NCBI RefSeq assembly: GCF_000025885.1
Contig: NC_014011.1
Coordinates: 992,001 to 1,056,000, forward strand
Length of the DNA stretch: 64,000 nt
Source of the DNA: Aminobacterium colombiense DSM 12261
GTDB taxonomy: Bacteria; Synergistota; Synergistia; Synergistales; Aminobacteriaceae
Direction of reading: 5' to 3'
Shown here: positions 46,498 to 54,819 of the stretch, piece after piece
Numbering within the stretch: the stretch's first letter is position 1
How the letters are laid out: each line of letters begins with the position of its first letter
Notes under the pieces: model-generated
Database searches by the model: none
What the model was told of the DNA's origin: nothing
Seen by the model: the letters and a program-made list of their open reading frames with translations, nothing else
Translations under genes and position numbers: made by a program

Positions 46498-47950
46498 TGT
46501 CTTCACCTCTGAAAAATGCAGCTATATTTTTGGCTAAAACCGGACCTATCCCTTTAACTTGCATCAGCTCCTCAGGAGTTAGTACAGCTATTTTTTTGAC
46601 GCTGCCGAACGAGGAAAGAAGAGAAGCAGCCATGTGTTTGCCTACTCCAGGGATTTCTTCCAGCACCGAACGCGTCAAAACCATGCCCCTTCCTCGCCTA
46701 TGGCTCTTAATGGCAAAGCGATGGGATTCATCACGAACACGTTGTAAAAGGCGAAGGACCGGATCTGTCCAATCAAGACGAATTGGCGGTTCTTTTTCGT
46801 TATGGTATATCAGTTCCTCCCTTTTCGCCAGGGAAATGGCAGGTATCTTTTCCATTTTCAATTCAGAAAGGGCTTTTTTCGCAAACTCCAGCTGTATAGG
46901 GCCGCCATCTATGAGAATAAGCTGAGGAAGAGGTTCGTTATTTTCAAGCATCTTGCTATAGCGACGTTTTACAACTTCTTCAATAGATCGAAAATCATCG
47001 ATACCTTCAACGGTCCGTACTTTAAATCGCCTGTATAGAGAGGGGTTCGAAACCCCTTGTTCAAAGACCACTACGACACCATAGGTTTCGTGACCAGCCA
47101 TATGGGAAATATCAAATCCGTCGATTCGCCATGGAAGGGTATCCATATGGAGAAGGCACTGCAATTTATTCAGAGCTTCCCATGTTTCACTATCGATATC
47201 CTCGCGAAGACTAGAAGATATCCGTTGACGGGAGAGGCGCCATATGGCGCTAATAGCATCACGGTGGCGTGCAGCTTTTTCAAAATCAAGGGAGTGCGCG
47301 GCTTCTTCCATCCGCTTTCGTATTCGTTCTACAAGTTCGGAAGATTGTCCTGTTAAAAGCAGAATAACATCGTCAACCCTTTCTCTGTACTCTGTTTCAC
47401 TGCAAAGTGCTGCACAAGGTGCAAGACATCTTCCAAGGGAATAATTGAGACAGGGCCTTTTTTTCTTATCTGGCTTCACTTCTGCCTTACAACTCCGAAG
47501 GGGGAAATAACGTTCAGCCACTCTTAAAAGCGCCCTAACATCTTTTGCGCTGATAAAGGGACCTAGATATGTTGCGCCGTCGTCATCCTTATGCCGGGTA
47601 ATTACAAGCCGCGGGAACGCGTCATCCGTTATTTTAATATAAGGGTAGCGTTCATTCATTTTGAGATCTATATTGAAAAAGGGCTTGTATTTTTTAATAA
47701 GGCGTGACTCTACAATAAGGGCCTCCGCTTCTGTTTCAGTTCGTATAACAGATATATCAGCAATGCTTTCTACAAGTTTACGCAAACGGGGAGAAGCAAA
47801 ACCCTCATGTCTAAAATAAGACGACACTCTTTTTCGAAGGGATTTTGCTTTGCCTACGTATATTACTTTCCCTTCCTCGTCGCGCATGATATAAACCCCA
47901 GGGCGAAGGGGAAGATTTCTTATCGTATTTTTCAATTTTTGGTTTATCAT
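46475..47950 (-). CDS. uvrC: Excinuclease ABC subunit C, shortened form
   Basis: A 491-residue UvrC, about 100 residues shorter than usual. Present: the GIY-YIG 3' nuclease (PGVYIMRDEEGKVIYVGKA at 17-35), a cysteine cluster (CLNYSLGRCLAPC near 165), a UVR helix pair (FEKAARHRDAI near 225), the RNase H-like 5' nuclease core with GFDISHMAGHE near 290 and IDGGPIQL near 350 and DESHRFAI near 412, and a C-terminal double helix-hairpin-helix. Missing: the roughly 110-residue segment normally between the UVR motif and the FDISH core. Both catalytic centres keep their key residues. It heads the rib-serS operon. Confidence 0.93.
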   Translation of the reverse strand: MINQKLKNTIRNLPLRPGVYIMRDEEGKVIYVGKAKSLRKRVSSYFRHEGFASPRLRKLVESIADISVIRTETEAEALIVESRLIKKYKPFFNIDLKMNERYPYIKITDDAFPRLVITRHKDDDGATYLGPFISAKDVRALLRVAERYFPLRSCKAEVKPDKKKRPCLNYSLGRCLAPCAALCSETEYRERVDDVILLLTGQSSELVERIRKRMEEAAHSLDFEKAARHRDAISAIWRLSRQRISSSLREDIDSETWEALNKLQCLLHMDTLPWRIDGFDISHMAGHETYGVVVVFEQGVSNPSLYRRFKVRTVEGIDDFRSIEEVVKRRYSKMLENNEPLPQLILIDGGPIQLEFAKKALSELKMEKIPAISLAKREELIYHNEKEPPIRLDWTDPVLRLLQRVRDESHRFAIKSHRRGRGMVLTRSVLEEIPGVGKHMAASLLSSFGSVKKIAVLTPEELMQVKGIGPVLAKNIAAFFRGEDNESETEA

Positions 47951-47959
47951 TAGATCACC

Positions 47960-47987
47960 ATTATATGAAGTATAATATGGTTTCTAA
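47960..47987 (-). promoter_or_regulatory. Promoter of the uvrC-rib-serS operon
   Basis: On the minus strand, TTAGAA (47987-47982), 16 bases, consensus TATAAT (47965-47960), then nine bases to the uvrC ATG. The leader would be nearly absent; GGTGA overlaps it. Confidence 0.5.
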
Positions 47988-48050
47988 GCTCTATCTTCCT
48001 TTTATATGACTCCATATTATAATGTATTCTAACAAACGGAGGTGAATAGA

Positions 48051-49469
48051 GTGAGTTTAATGCTCTATAACGATTTAACGCGAAAAAAAGAACCTTTCAT
48101 CCCTTTAAAAGAGGGAGAGGTGGGCTTTTATAGTTGTGGGCCAACAGTATACGATTTTTTCCATATAGGAAATGCTCGCCCATTTATTGTTTTCGATGTA
48201 TTCCGCAGGTATCTTGAGGACATTGGCTACAAAGTAGTTTTCGTCCAGAACTTTACCGATATTGATGACAAGATGATCAATAGGGCCAACGAAGAAGGCA
48301 TCACCGTTAAAGAATTGGCAGATGCTTTCATCAAAGAATATTTTGAAGATGCTGATGCTCTGGGTGTTCGGCGGGCCGACATTTATCCTCGAGCTACTGA
48401 TCATATGAAAGAGATTGTAGAAGTGGTTCAAACTCTTATTGATAAGGGACATGCATACGTTGTGGACGGGGACGTTTTTTTCAGTGTCGAAAGTTTTCCG
48501 GGATATGGCAAGTTGTCAAAACAGAGTATAGAAGACTTACAATCAGGCTCACGTATAGATGTGAACGAACAAAAACGTCATCCCCTTGATTTTGCCCTGT
48601 GGAAAGCCCAGAAACCTGGAGAGCCCGCATGGGAAAGTCCATGGGGTCTGGGACGTCCGGGATGGCATATTGAGTGCAGCGTTATGTCGACTAAGTATTT
48701 AGGAAACACTTTCGATATCCACTCTGGCGGAAGCGACCTTATCTTCCCCCATCACGAAAATGAGGTAGCACAGGCAGAAGCCGCCACTGGAATGCAGTTT
48801 GTGCGATTTTGGCTCCATAATGGATATCTATTGATAGACAAGGAAAAAATGTCGAAATCCCTGGGAAACTTCCTTACTGTACGAAATGCTCGGAAGAAGT
48901 ACTCTCCCCTCGCTATTCGCTACTTTATGCTGAGTGCCCATTATCGTTCCCCCATTAATTTTTCAGAGGAAGGGCTGAATCAGGCGACAGGTGCCGTAGA
49001 GCGGCTGCGCAATTGCTGGACAGACCTTGAGTATGCCCTTCAGTCTCGGGAACAGAAAGAAAAGGATGATACAGAAGCATTCCTTAGCGAGATTAAACAG
49101 GCTGAAACAAAATTCTATGAAGAAATGAACGACGATTTTAACACAGCAGGAGCTTTGGGTTCGGTTTTCGAAGTTGTTCGCCTGATAAATACGTATCTTA
49201 AAGATAACAGTTCAATCGATTTTAAAGTTTGCAAAGCTGCCCAAACATTCTTTACAAAAATCGATGGGATTATGGGCATCATGGGTCTTGAATCAGAGAA
49301 GGAAGAATTGGATACTTCTGAAATAGAATCCATGATAGAAGAACGCACCGCTGCGCGTAAGGCAAGGGACTTTGCAAAGTCAGATGCCATACGAGACCAA
49401 TTAGCAGAAAAGGGTATCATCCTTGAAGATACCCCCGAAGGAACCAAATGGAAGAAGCAGCTGTCCTAA
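48051..49469 (+). CDS. cysS: Cysteinyl-tRNA synthetase
   Basis: A 472-residue class I synthetase. Seen: the zinc Cys in YSCGPTVYD near residue 27, the HIGH motif FFHIGNARPF near 36, WHIECSVMS near 205 with further zinc ligands, HENEVAQ near 240 and KMSKSLGN near 267. Start GTG at 48051 is set by GGAGGTG six bases upstream; an in-frame GTG at 48042 overlaps that site. It is divergent from uvrC. Confidence 0.96.
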   Translation: MSLMLYNDLTRKKEPFIPLKEGEVGFYSCGPTVYDFFHIGNARPFIVFDVFRRYLEDIGYKVVFVQNFTDIDDKMINRANEEGITVKELADAFIKEYFEDADALGVRRADIYPRATDHMKEIVEVVQTLIDKGHAYVVDGDVFFSVESFPGYGKLSKQSIEDLQSGSRIDVNEQKRHPLDFALWKAQKPGEPAWESPWGLGRPGWHIECSVMSTKYLGNTFDIHSGGSDLIFPHHENEVAQAEAATGMQFVRFWLHNGYLLIDKEKMSKSLGNFLTVRNARKKYSPLAIRYFMLSAHYRSPINFSEEGLNQATGAVERLRNCWTDLEYALQSREQKEKDDTEAFLSEIKQAETKFYEEMNDDFNTAGALGSVFEVVRLINTYLKDNSSIDFKVCKAAQTFFTKIDGIMGIMGLESEKEELDTSEIESMIEERTAARKARDFAKSDAIRDQLAEKGIILEDTPEGTKWKKQLS

Positions 49470-49487
49470 CAAAGGGACAAAGACTTT

Positions 49488-49520
49488 AAGCGGGAGCTAT
49501 AATTACTCCCGCTTTTCTTT
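49488..49520 (+). terminator. Terminator of cysS
   Basis: A perfect 9-pair stem (49488-49496 with 49506-49514) and a 9-base loop are followed by TTCTTTT. The loop contains the stop codon of the convergent QueT-like gene. Confidence 0.85.
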
Positions 49521-49991
49521 TCCATATTTTTTCTCAAGAAAAATAATCAATGGAATGCCAAGAAAAGCGCACGCAACAATTTCGCCAAGTCCCACATAAA
49601 GGGCCGTATAAATAAAGGGCATTTTTGCTAGAATCGACAGATATCCCCCCACCACAAGGCTATTAACCACTACCGGTGGAACTGCGGCGAGATAGGGAGT
49701 GGGCATGCGGCTTGTAATTATGGCCGCTATAAGGGTCGCTGCGCTCCCAAAGACTACATCGATGATGCCGAAGCCCCCGGCAAAATTGGCTATAAGGCAG
49801 CCTATGAAGAGTCCGGGTATGGCCTGCGGCCAGAGATAGGGCAAAAGTGTCAGGGCTTCTGACACTCTAACTTGTATTGGGCCATAAGAGATGGGAGCCA
49901 GAATTATGGTTACTGTAGCGTATATAGCAGCTATGAGAGCCGAAATTACTATGTTTTTAATCGTTAAAAATTCTTTCATCCTTTCATTCAT
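49503..49991 (-). CDS. queT: QueT family transporter, S component
   Basis: A 162-residue membrane protein with five to six helices, matching the QueT family of energy-coupling-factor substrate-binding components for queuosine precursors: an Ala-rich first helix (SALIAAIYATVTIIL), YGPIQVRVSEALTLLPYLWP near residue 38 and IPGLFIGCLIANFAGGFG near 60. Start at 49991 with GGAG nine bases upstream; a longer frame lacks such a signal. It sits alone next to a carbamoylase-type gene. The substrate is inferred from the family only. Confidence 0.85.
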   Translation of the reverse strand: MNERMKEFLTIKNIVISALIAAIYATVTIILAPISYGPIQVRVSEALTLLPYLWPQAIPGLFIGCLIANFAGGFGIIDVVFGSAATLIAAIITSRMPTPYLAAVPPVVVNSLVVGGYLSILAKMPFIYTALYVGLGEIVACAFLGIPLIIFLEKKYGKEKRE

Positions 49992-50065
49992 TAAACAAAT
50001 CTCCTTTAGAAAGATTAAGGGCCTGGAAATGATTCCCAAACCTATCGGGCCGAAAGAGATACTCT

Positions 50066-51316
50066 TTATATATTGGCTTCGGCCAATTTTAAAATGGTGC
50101 CAAGCGCAATATCTACACCTTTTTTCAGCTGCTCATAATCTGTCCACTCTTCGGGACAGTGACTTCTACCACCTTTACTGGGCACGAAGAGAAGACCGAC
50201 CCTGGTTAAACTTGCCATAATCATGGCATCGTGGCCGGCACCACTCACCATAGTGCGATAACTAATTCCTCTATGGTTTGCTTCCTGCTCAAAGATACCC
50301 CGTATTTTTTTATCGAGGTGAATAGGCGGAACCGAGATTTTCCTCTCCATATGAACGGAAACCCCCATGCGGGCGGATACTAATTCCAGTGTTTTTTTCA
50401 TCTCTTTCACAATATCTTCTATATTGCGTTGCTCCACAGAGCGGATATCAACAGTGAAAAATGCTTTTCCAGGAACAATGTTGGCGCCTCCTGGATAGAT
50501 CTGCATTATACCTACAGTTCCCACAGTTCCTTCCCCTTTAGCATAGGCAACATCGTGCACTGTCTTTGCCACTTCAAGAGAAGCCAGAAGGGCATCTTTT
50601 CTCATGTGCATGGGAGTTGTTCCCGCATGATCTGCCCGCCCCTCAATTTCTATATCAAATCGAGTTATACCAACTATGGTGCTCACAAAACCCGCATCAA
50701 GGGTTTCAGACTCAAGCACTGGACCCTGCTCGATATGAAGCTCAATAAAGGCCTTTAAGTCTTCAGGGTTACGAACAGCGTCTTTTACTTTAAGAGGGTC
50801 GAGGCCAAAGTCCTGAAGAGCTTTTTCAAGAGAAATGCCATTAGCATCACGAAATGTTTTTATTTCATTATTAGATACTTGTCCAGCCATGGCTCTGCTA
50901 CCGTAAAGGCCTGCGCCAAATCGTGTGCCTTCCTCTTCGATCATAGCTACAAACTCAATAGGGTTTTCTGTGGAAATATTATTTTCATGAAGAATCCTTG
51001 CTACTTCCAGGGCTGCCGCAACTCCAGCAGGCCCATCAAAGTTCCCGCCATTTTTTACTGAATCAAAGTGAGAACCGATCATTACAATTGGAGCTCCCTC
51101 ACCAACGCCATCTCTTCGCCCACAGATGCTGCCTGCCGCATCTGTATAAACATGCAGCCCCGCCTTTCCCATTTCAGAACAAATGTATGCTCTAGTTTTT
51201 CTATCTTCTTCAGTAAAGGAAAGCCGTGTCATTCCATTACCAGGTGTGGCTGTATATTGAGCCATGGTTTCTATATCACGCTGAATTCTTGAAATTTTGC
51301 TTTCAAGCATTTTCAT
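50066..51316 (-). CDS. M20 family hydrolase, N-carbamoyl-L-amino acid hydrolase/allantoate amidohydrolase type
   Basis: A 416-residue binuclear zinc enzyme of the hydantoinase/carbamoylase group. Seen: IGSHFDSVKNGGNFDGPAG near residue 81 with two metal ligands, AMIEEEGTRFG near 125 with the Glu-Glu pair, ELHIEQGPVLE near 195 and a C-terminal SGAGHDAMIMA near 348. It opens carbamoyl or ureido amino acids, fitting amino acid catabolism. Two start codons, 51316 and 51310, are six bases apart; GGAG is better placed for the second. Confidence 0.9.
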   Translation of the reverse strand: MKMLESKISRIQRDIETMAQYTATPGNGMTRLSFTEEDRKTRAYICSEMGKAGLHVYTDAAGSICGRRDGVGEGAPIVMIGSHFDSVKNGGNFDGPAGVAAALEVARILHENNISTENPIEFVAMIEEEGTRFGAGLYGSRAMAGQVSNNEIKTFRDANGISLEKALQDFGLDPLKVKDAVRNPEDLKAFIELHIEQGPVLESETLDAGFVSTIVGITRFDIEIEGRADHAGTTPMHMRKDALLASLEVAKTVHDVAYAKGEGTVGTVGIMQIYPGGANIVPGKAFFTVDIRSVEQRNIEDIVKEMKKTLELVSARMGVSVHMERKISVPPIHLDKKIRGIFEQEANHRGISYRTMVSGAGHDAMIMASLTRVGLLFVPSKGGRSHCPEEWTDYEQLKKGVDIALGTILKLAEANI

Positions 51317-51417
51317 TCTCTCCTTTCTGTTGTTTCATGAACATGTGCAAGAAAATTATGCCACATGTAGTTGGAGAGTTAAACCCCGCATACTTAACCA
51401 AAACGTAAATCTACGGG

Positions 51418-51446
51418 TGGACTTTTTTCATATTCACCTTTAGAAT
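51418..51446 (+). promoter_or_regulatory. Promoter of tRNA-Sec
   Basis: TGGACT (51418-51423), 17 bases, TAGAAT (51441-51446), 14 bases before the tRNA 5' end. Confidence 0.55.
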
Positions 51447-51460
51447 TATCAATTGTCTAT

Positions 51461-51559
51461 GGAGGCGAGTGGTCTCTGGTGAGGCCCCCGGGCTTCAAAC
51501 CCGGCCGAGAGGCGGCATTGGCTGTCTTTGGTGAGTTCGATTCTCACACGCCTCCGCCA
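51461..51559 (+). tRNA. selC: tRNA-Sec(UCA)
   Basis: A 99-base selenocysteine tRNA. Seen: acceptor GGAGGCG with CGCCTCC, an extended six-pair D stem (GGTCTC with GAGGCC), anticodon stem CCGGG/CCCGG with loop CTTCAAA giving TCA, a long variable arm, a T stem GTGAG/CTCAC with TTCGATT loop, discriminator G and encoded CCA. The eighth acceptor pair typical of tRNA-Sec is A-A here. It shows that the organism reads UGA as selenocysteine; the other sel genes are not in the window. A T-run follows directly. Confidence 0.96.
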
Positions 51560-51737
51560 TTTTTTTACGGAGCCTTGCTATTACAGACTTTTCAGAAGCC
51601 GATTACTGGAATTTGCACCCTTAAAGCCTTATAAACACTTTGCTACACACACTTACCACAGTGTAGTTAAACAGTATAAAATGTGGACATTAAAAGTTTG
51701 TCTTTGGCTTTTATATGCAACATTATCGATATGCTAT

Positions 51738-52448
51738 TCATTTTACTGTTGCTATTAACCCTATGGTGTCAAAATATTGGTTATTTTCAGCCTTCATCAT
51801 TTCTATATCTCTTTTCGCGTATGGATTGTCACATTCTAACCAATCTTCCCATGCATTTTTATGACAAGACAAAGATAGGCTCTGCTCTATTTTCACCTTC
51901 TTAGACTCTTCCCATAAAGAACGCCACCAACTTCTTGAATAAAAATTCATGTCTTCATCTTGCCAATAAGGTTTCAATACCTCAGGAACATCATTAAAAA
52001 AATCTTTTTGCAATCCAGGAATGGCAACTGCTATAATGCCGCCTTTTTTAGTCAAAGGAACTATATATTCGTCCAAGAAGCTTCTTTTAGCACCAAAATA
52101 ATGATATGCATCTATACTAATGATCGCATCAAAAAAACCTTTAGCATAGGGCAATTCGTGAGCATCTGCATGAATTGGAATAATTTTATGATCAAGCTGA
52201 ACAAGTTTGAACCGCTCATAATTTTCTGTCGCATTAATCCATAGGTCTGTAGCAAATACTTCAACATCATATATCCCTGCTAGAAAAATTGACGTTAGTC
52301 CTCTGCCGCAACCCAAATCTAAGACACGCATCTCCGAATGTAATTCTACTGATGCCAAAAGCTCTTCAAGAATTCTGACACAATTGGGCCCCATCATGTT
52401 CTGAAGCAAGAATTCCCTAGTAAATAAATTTTCTCTTTTGGTTCCCAT
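51738..52448 (-). CDS. Class I SAM-dependent methyltransferase
   Basis: A 236-residue Rossmann-fold methyltransferase. Motif I is VLDLGCGRGLTS near residue 43, motif II the acidic ATDLW near 66 and motif IV FFDAIISIDAYHYFG near 106. A C-terminal Trp-rich section (SRSWWRSLWEE near 170) may bind the substrate, which is unknown. AGGAG lies seven bases before the ATG. It is visibly AT-richer than neighbours and lies beside tRNA-Sec, a known integration hotspot, so acquisition by transfer is plausible. Confidence 0.85.
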   Translation of the reverse strand: MGTKRENLFTREFLLQNMMGPNCVRILEELLASVELHSEMRVLDLGCGRGLTSIFLAGIYDVEVFATDLWINATENYERFKLVQLDHKIIPIHADAHELPYAKGFFDAIISIDAYHYFGAKRSFLDEYIVPLTKKGGIIAVAIPGLQKDFFNDVPEVLKPYWQDEDMNFYSRSWWRSLWEESKKVKIEQSLSLSCHKNAWEDWLECDNPYAKRDIEMMKAENNQYFDTIGLIATVK

Positions 52449-52822
52449 TTTTACACTCCTCTCTTATCTACGGGGTTATTTCTTTATACCACCTACTGAG
52501 AAAAAGGAAGACCTCCTTCATGTTTCTGAAACAAACAAAAGCCACAAGATTCAATCTCATGGCTCTTTTCATCAAGAGTTACATTCAGTATTTCTTATTA
52601 TCTTATAGATCGTCTTAGAAAAAAGACAATGCAATTTTGCACGTTGCTCCACAGTTACTTCGTGTTTGCACTTTGCGAATATTTTCAGCTTACGAGCAAC
52701 TATAGTTTTCTTAGTCTTCTTTACTTCTCCTCACACCTTTTTATTACATTCCTTACGAGGGATATAAATATATTCTCCTTCAACATAGTTTTAAATAACA
52801 TTGGTAAACTGGCTGTTCGTAT
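52449..52822. other. AT-rich gap without a gene
   Basis: These 374 bases contain the methyltransferase start signal, a 12-pair hairpin (52540-52564) and a plus-strand frame at 52629-52826 with no recognisable protein. I see no RNA gene or repeat in the rest. Confidence 0.55.
52540..52564. terminator. Bidirectional terminator-like hairpin
   Basis: AGCCACAAGATT pairs with AATCTCATGGCT (two A-C oppositions on the plus strand, G-U on the minus). The minus strand is followed by TTTTGTTTG and the plus strand by CTTTTC. Confidence 0.5.
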
Positions 52823-53026
52823 TTAAAACCCGAGATTACGCTGTGCTTTTGTGAATCTTTCGTGCCCTGCCTGGCAATACCACTTTGCAGCTGTCTGAAT
52901 ATCTCCTCTAACTCTGGCTTCATTACCTTTTTGCATCGCTATTTCTGCTGAATTTGAAAAAGTAATGCCTGAAAATAATATGACCCCAAAGAATAAAAGC
53001 GTGAGAAGAAATACTGTCTTCTTCAT
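52823..53026 (-). CDS. Short secreted Sel1/TPR-repeat protein, apparently truncated
   Basis: A 67-residue protein: residues 1-26 are a signal peptide (MKKTVFLLTLLFFGVILFS), followed by one Sel1-like helix pair (GDIQTAAKWYCQAG and KAQRNLGF) that ends exactly where the next repeat would begin. The stop is TAA, so it is not a selenocysteine codon. No further repeats were found downstream in that frame. AGGAGG lies six bases before the ATG at 53026. It is either a minimal exported single-repeat protein or the remnant of a longer one. Confidence 0.6.
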   Translation of the reverse strand: MKKTVFLLTLLFFGVILFSGITFSNSAEIAMQKGNEARVRGDIQTAAKWYCQAGHERFTKAQRNLGF

Positions 53027-53253
53027 CCCATTTCCTCCTATATATAATATTTCGAACACCTTGGGAATAGTTCGTTTCTGAGGTTATAGAAACACACCGT
53101 ACTATTATTAATATTGTACAGTTATTTAATAAAATTTCAAGGTTCGTGTAGGTGAATTTTTTTAATCTTTTATTTTCTAACCTTTTAACTTGAGAGGTGT
53201 TTCTTTTCTCATGCTGTGATATTATTAAAGTCACCCTGTTTTTTGGCCCCATT

Positions 53254-53261
53254 GGTATACT
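53254..53261 (+). promoter_or_regulatory. Extended -10 promoter of rubrerythrin
   Basis: TGGTATACT matches an extended -10 element 24 bases before the start codon; no good -35 box is present. Confidence 0.45.
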
Positions 53262-53284
53262 AAATATCAAGGAGGTTAGGAGAG

Positions 53285-53839
53285 ATGAGTGTCAAAAATG
53301 CTATGACAATAGAGTTTTTGCGTTCCGCTTATGGCGGCGAAAGCATGGCTCACATGCGATATCTTATATGGGGAGAAATAGCTCGAAAAGAAGGCTTCCC
53401 CAATATCGCAAAACTTTTTGAAGCCATAGCCTATGCGGAGTGGGTTCATGCAAGAAACCATTTTACAGTGCTTAATGGCAATGTAGCAGACAACTCTGTG
53501 ATGGCAGGGGGGGTTTTTGGGAACAAGGTGACAGCAGAAAATCTTATCGGAGCCATTATAGGCGAAGATTTTGAAGTTGATCAAATGTACCCAGTCTATC
53601 TGGAAACAGCTAAATTCCAGGGGGAAAAGGATGCGGCAAGATCCTTTACCTATGCTTTAGAAGCAGAAAAAATTCATTCCAAGCTTTTTTCAAAGGCTCA
53701 AGCAGCGGCAAAGGGCGGCATTGACCTAGAGTTGAAAGCTGTTCTTGTTTGTCCTGTCTGCGGGCATACAATTCTCAATGAAGCACCAGATAAATGTCCC
53801 GTGTGCGGACTTGCCAAAGAGAAATACCAGAAATTCTGA
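53285..53839 (+). CDS. Rubrerythrin
   Basis: A 184-residue peroxide-reducing diiron protein for oxidative stress protection in anaerobes. Residues about 8-140 form the ferritin-like four-helix bundle with iron ligands in GGESMAHMRY near residue 18, EWVHARNH near 52 and AEKIHSK near 130. The C-terminal rubredoxin-like iron site has two CPVCG motifs near 155 and 170. GGAGG lies nine bases before the ATG. It is a single-gene unit ending at a strong terminator. Confidence 0.94.
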   Translation: MSVKNAMTIEFLRSAYGGESMAHMRYLIWGEIARKEGFPNIAKLFEAIAYAEWVHARNHFTVLNGNVADNSVMAGGVFGNKVTAENLIGAIIGEDFEVDQMYPVYLETAKFQGEKDAARSFTYALEAEKIHSKLFSKAQAAAKGGIDLELKAVLVCPVCGHTILNEAPDKCPVCGLAKEKYQKF

Positions 53840-53860
53840 ATAAATAAAAGAACAAAAGAA

Positions 53861-53910
53861 GGGCCTCGATGAAGTGCACCTCTAGCGGAACATTATGAGG
53901 CCCCTCTTTT
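53861..53910. terminator. Bidirectional terminator of rubrerythrin and SUI1
   Basis: GGGCCTC (53861-53867) pairs with GAGGCCC (53897-53903). The plus-strand side is followed by CTCTTTTT, the minus-strand side by TTCTTTTG, so it can serve the two convergent genes. Confidence 0.75.
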
Positions 53911-54302
53911 TATGAGATTGATATTCTCTTAACTCCTTCTTTTTCAAGAAGGGCTTTGATTCTTTCTCTTTGGTCACCCTGAACCATTATTGTTTCATTT
54001 TCGATGCTGCTTCCACATCCTAACTGTTTCCGCAGATATTTTGCGAGTAAATCTTTTTCCTCAAGGGTTCCGCTGGCAGTCTCAACAAGAGTAACTGTTT
54101 TGCCCCCTCTTCCCTTTCTTTCGATCCTTATTGCGACTTTGCCTGAGAGAGTAGTTTTAAAAGAAGAAGCTGTATCCTTCTTGGGTTCTTTCTTTTCATG
54201 ATGATCGGATTCATAAGCAGTTCTTTTAAAAACATCACGAAAAGCCGTGTTATATAATTCCTCTTCTTCAAGAGAGTGTTTATTTTTCTTAAAACGTGCC
54301 AT
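53910..54302 (-). CDS. SUI1/YciH family translation factor
   Basis: A 130-residue protein with a charged N-terminal tail (1-50) and a C-terminal SUI1 domain: VAIRIERKGRGGKTVTLVE at about 55-73 and LLAKYLRKQLGCGSSIENETIMVQGD near 85-110. SUI1 proteins resemble eukaryotic eIF1 and affect start-codon selection; the bacterial role is not well defined. It follows the Nudix gene by 12 bases. Confidence 0.9.
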   Translation of the reverse strand: MARFKKNKHSLEEEELYNTAFRDVFKRTAYESDHHEKKEPKKDTASSFKTTLSGKVAIRIERKGRGGKTVTLVETASGTLEEKDLLAKYLRKQLGCGSSIENETIMVQGDQRERIKALLEKEGVKRISIS

Positions 54303-54314
54303 TTCACATCGTCC

Positions 54315-54809
54315 TTATAAGGCTTTTAAATAATCTATTGTTGATCGTATGATATCTCCTTTTTCCGAGAGCACTATTTGTCCCTCAAAGGGGAATTTTT
54401 TTCTTGAGAAGACAAAGGGGGCAATTTGCAGATAAAAGAGATTCATGTCATGGAGGGTAAAGCTTTCATCAATGTCATACCATTCAACTACCCCCTCTTC
54501 ACCACTCTTCAAGTCACCTGAATATGAACGGCAAGTAAAGTAAAAAGTGAGAGTTTCTTGAGGGTTGTTTTCCTGGTAATTATGAACCATACCAGCAAGT
54601 TCAAGAGAACACGGCGTCAGCCCTGTCTCTTCCTCAACTTCTCGAATGCATGCCTGGGAAAGACTCTCTCCATGTTCTTTCTTGCCTCCAGGCACAGTAA
54701 GGGTATTTGCATAGGGTTCTTTTGTTCTGCGGATTAAAAGAATTTTATCTTTGTCGATAATAAAGCAAAAAACAATGATTGTGTTGTTTCCGTAGTGTTC
54801 GCAACTCAT
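54315..54809 (-). CDS. Nudix hydrolase
   Basis: A 164-residue Nudix enzyme. The box lies near residues 40-62 as GGKKEHGESLSQACIREVEEETG, matching GX5EX7REUXEEXGU. The family removes nucleoside-diphosphate-linked compounds; the substrate is not predictable. Start at 54809 is set by AGGAGG five bases upstream; the longer open frame runs over the upstream peptidase gene and is not supported. It lies ten bases after that gene. Confidence 0.85.
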   Translation of the reverse strand: MSCEHYGNNTIIVFCFIIDKDKILLIRRTKEPYANTLTVPGGKKEHGESLSQACIREVEEETGLTPCSLELAGMVHNYQENNPQETLTFYFTCRSYSGDLKSGEEGVVEWYDIDESFTLHDMNLFYLQIAPFVFSRKKFPFEGQIVLSEKGDIIRSTIDYLKAL

Positions 54810-54819
54810 GGGGTTCCTC

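Noticed and set aside
46498-46530. FMN riboswitch before ribD
   Set aside because: ribD starts inside uvrC and the operon promoter is upstream of uvrC, so there is no leader to hold one.
49992-50065. preQ1 riboswitch before the QueT-like gene
   Set aside because: Expected from the family, but I could not find the stem plus A-rich tail pairing of known preQ1 aptamers in this short leader.
52629-52826. 65-codon plus-strand frame in the AT-rich gap
   Set aside because: Hydrophobic, AT-driven sequence with no start signal or family pattern, antisense to the start of the gap's other features.
51461-53284. Direct repeat of the tRNA-Sec 3' end marking an integrated element
   Set aside because: No second copy of the CACGCCTCCGCCA end was seen downstream; the similar bases near 52727 are only a partial match.
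52823-53839. In-frame UGA selenocysteine codon in genes near tRNA-Sec
   Set aside because: The Sel1-like gene ends with TAA and rubrerythrin is complete before its TGA; I saw no extended frame past a UGA anywhere in the window.
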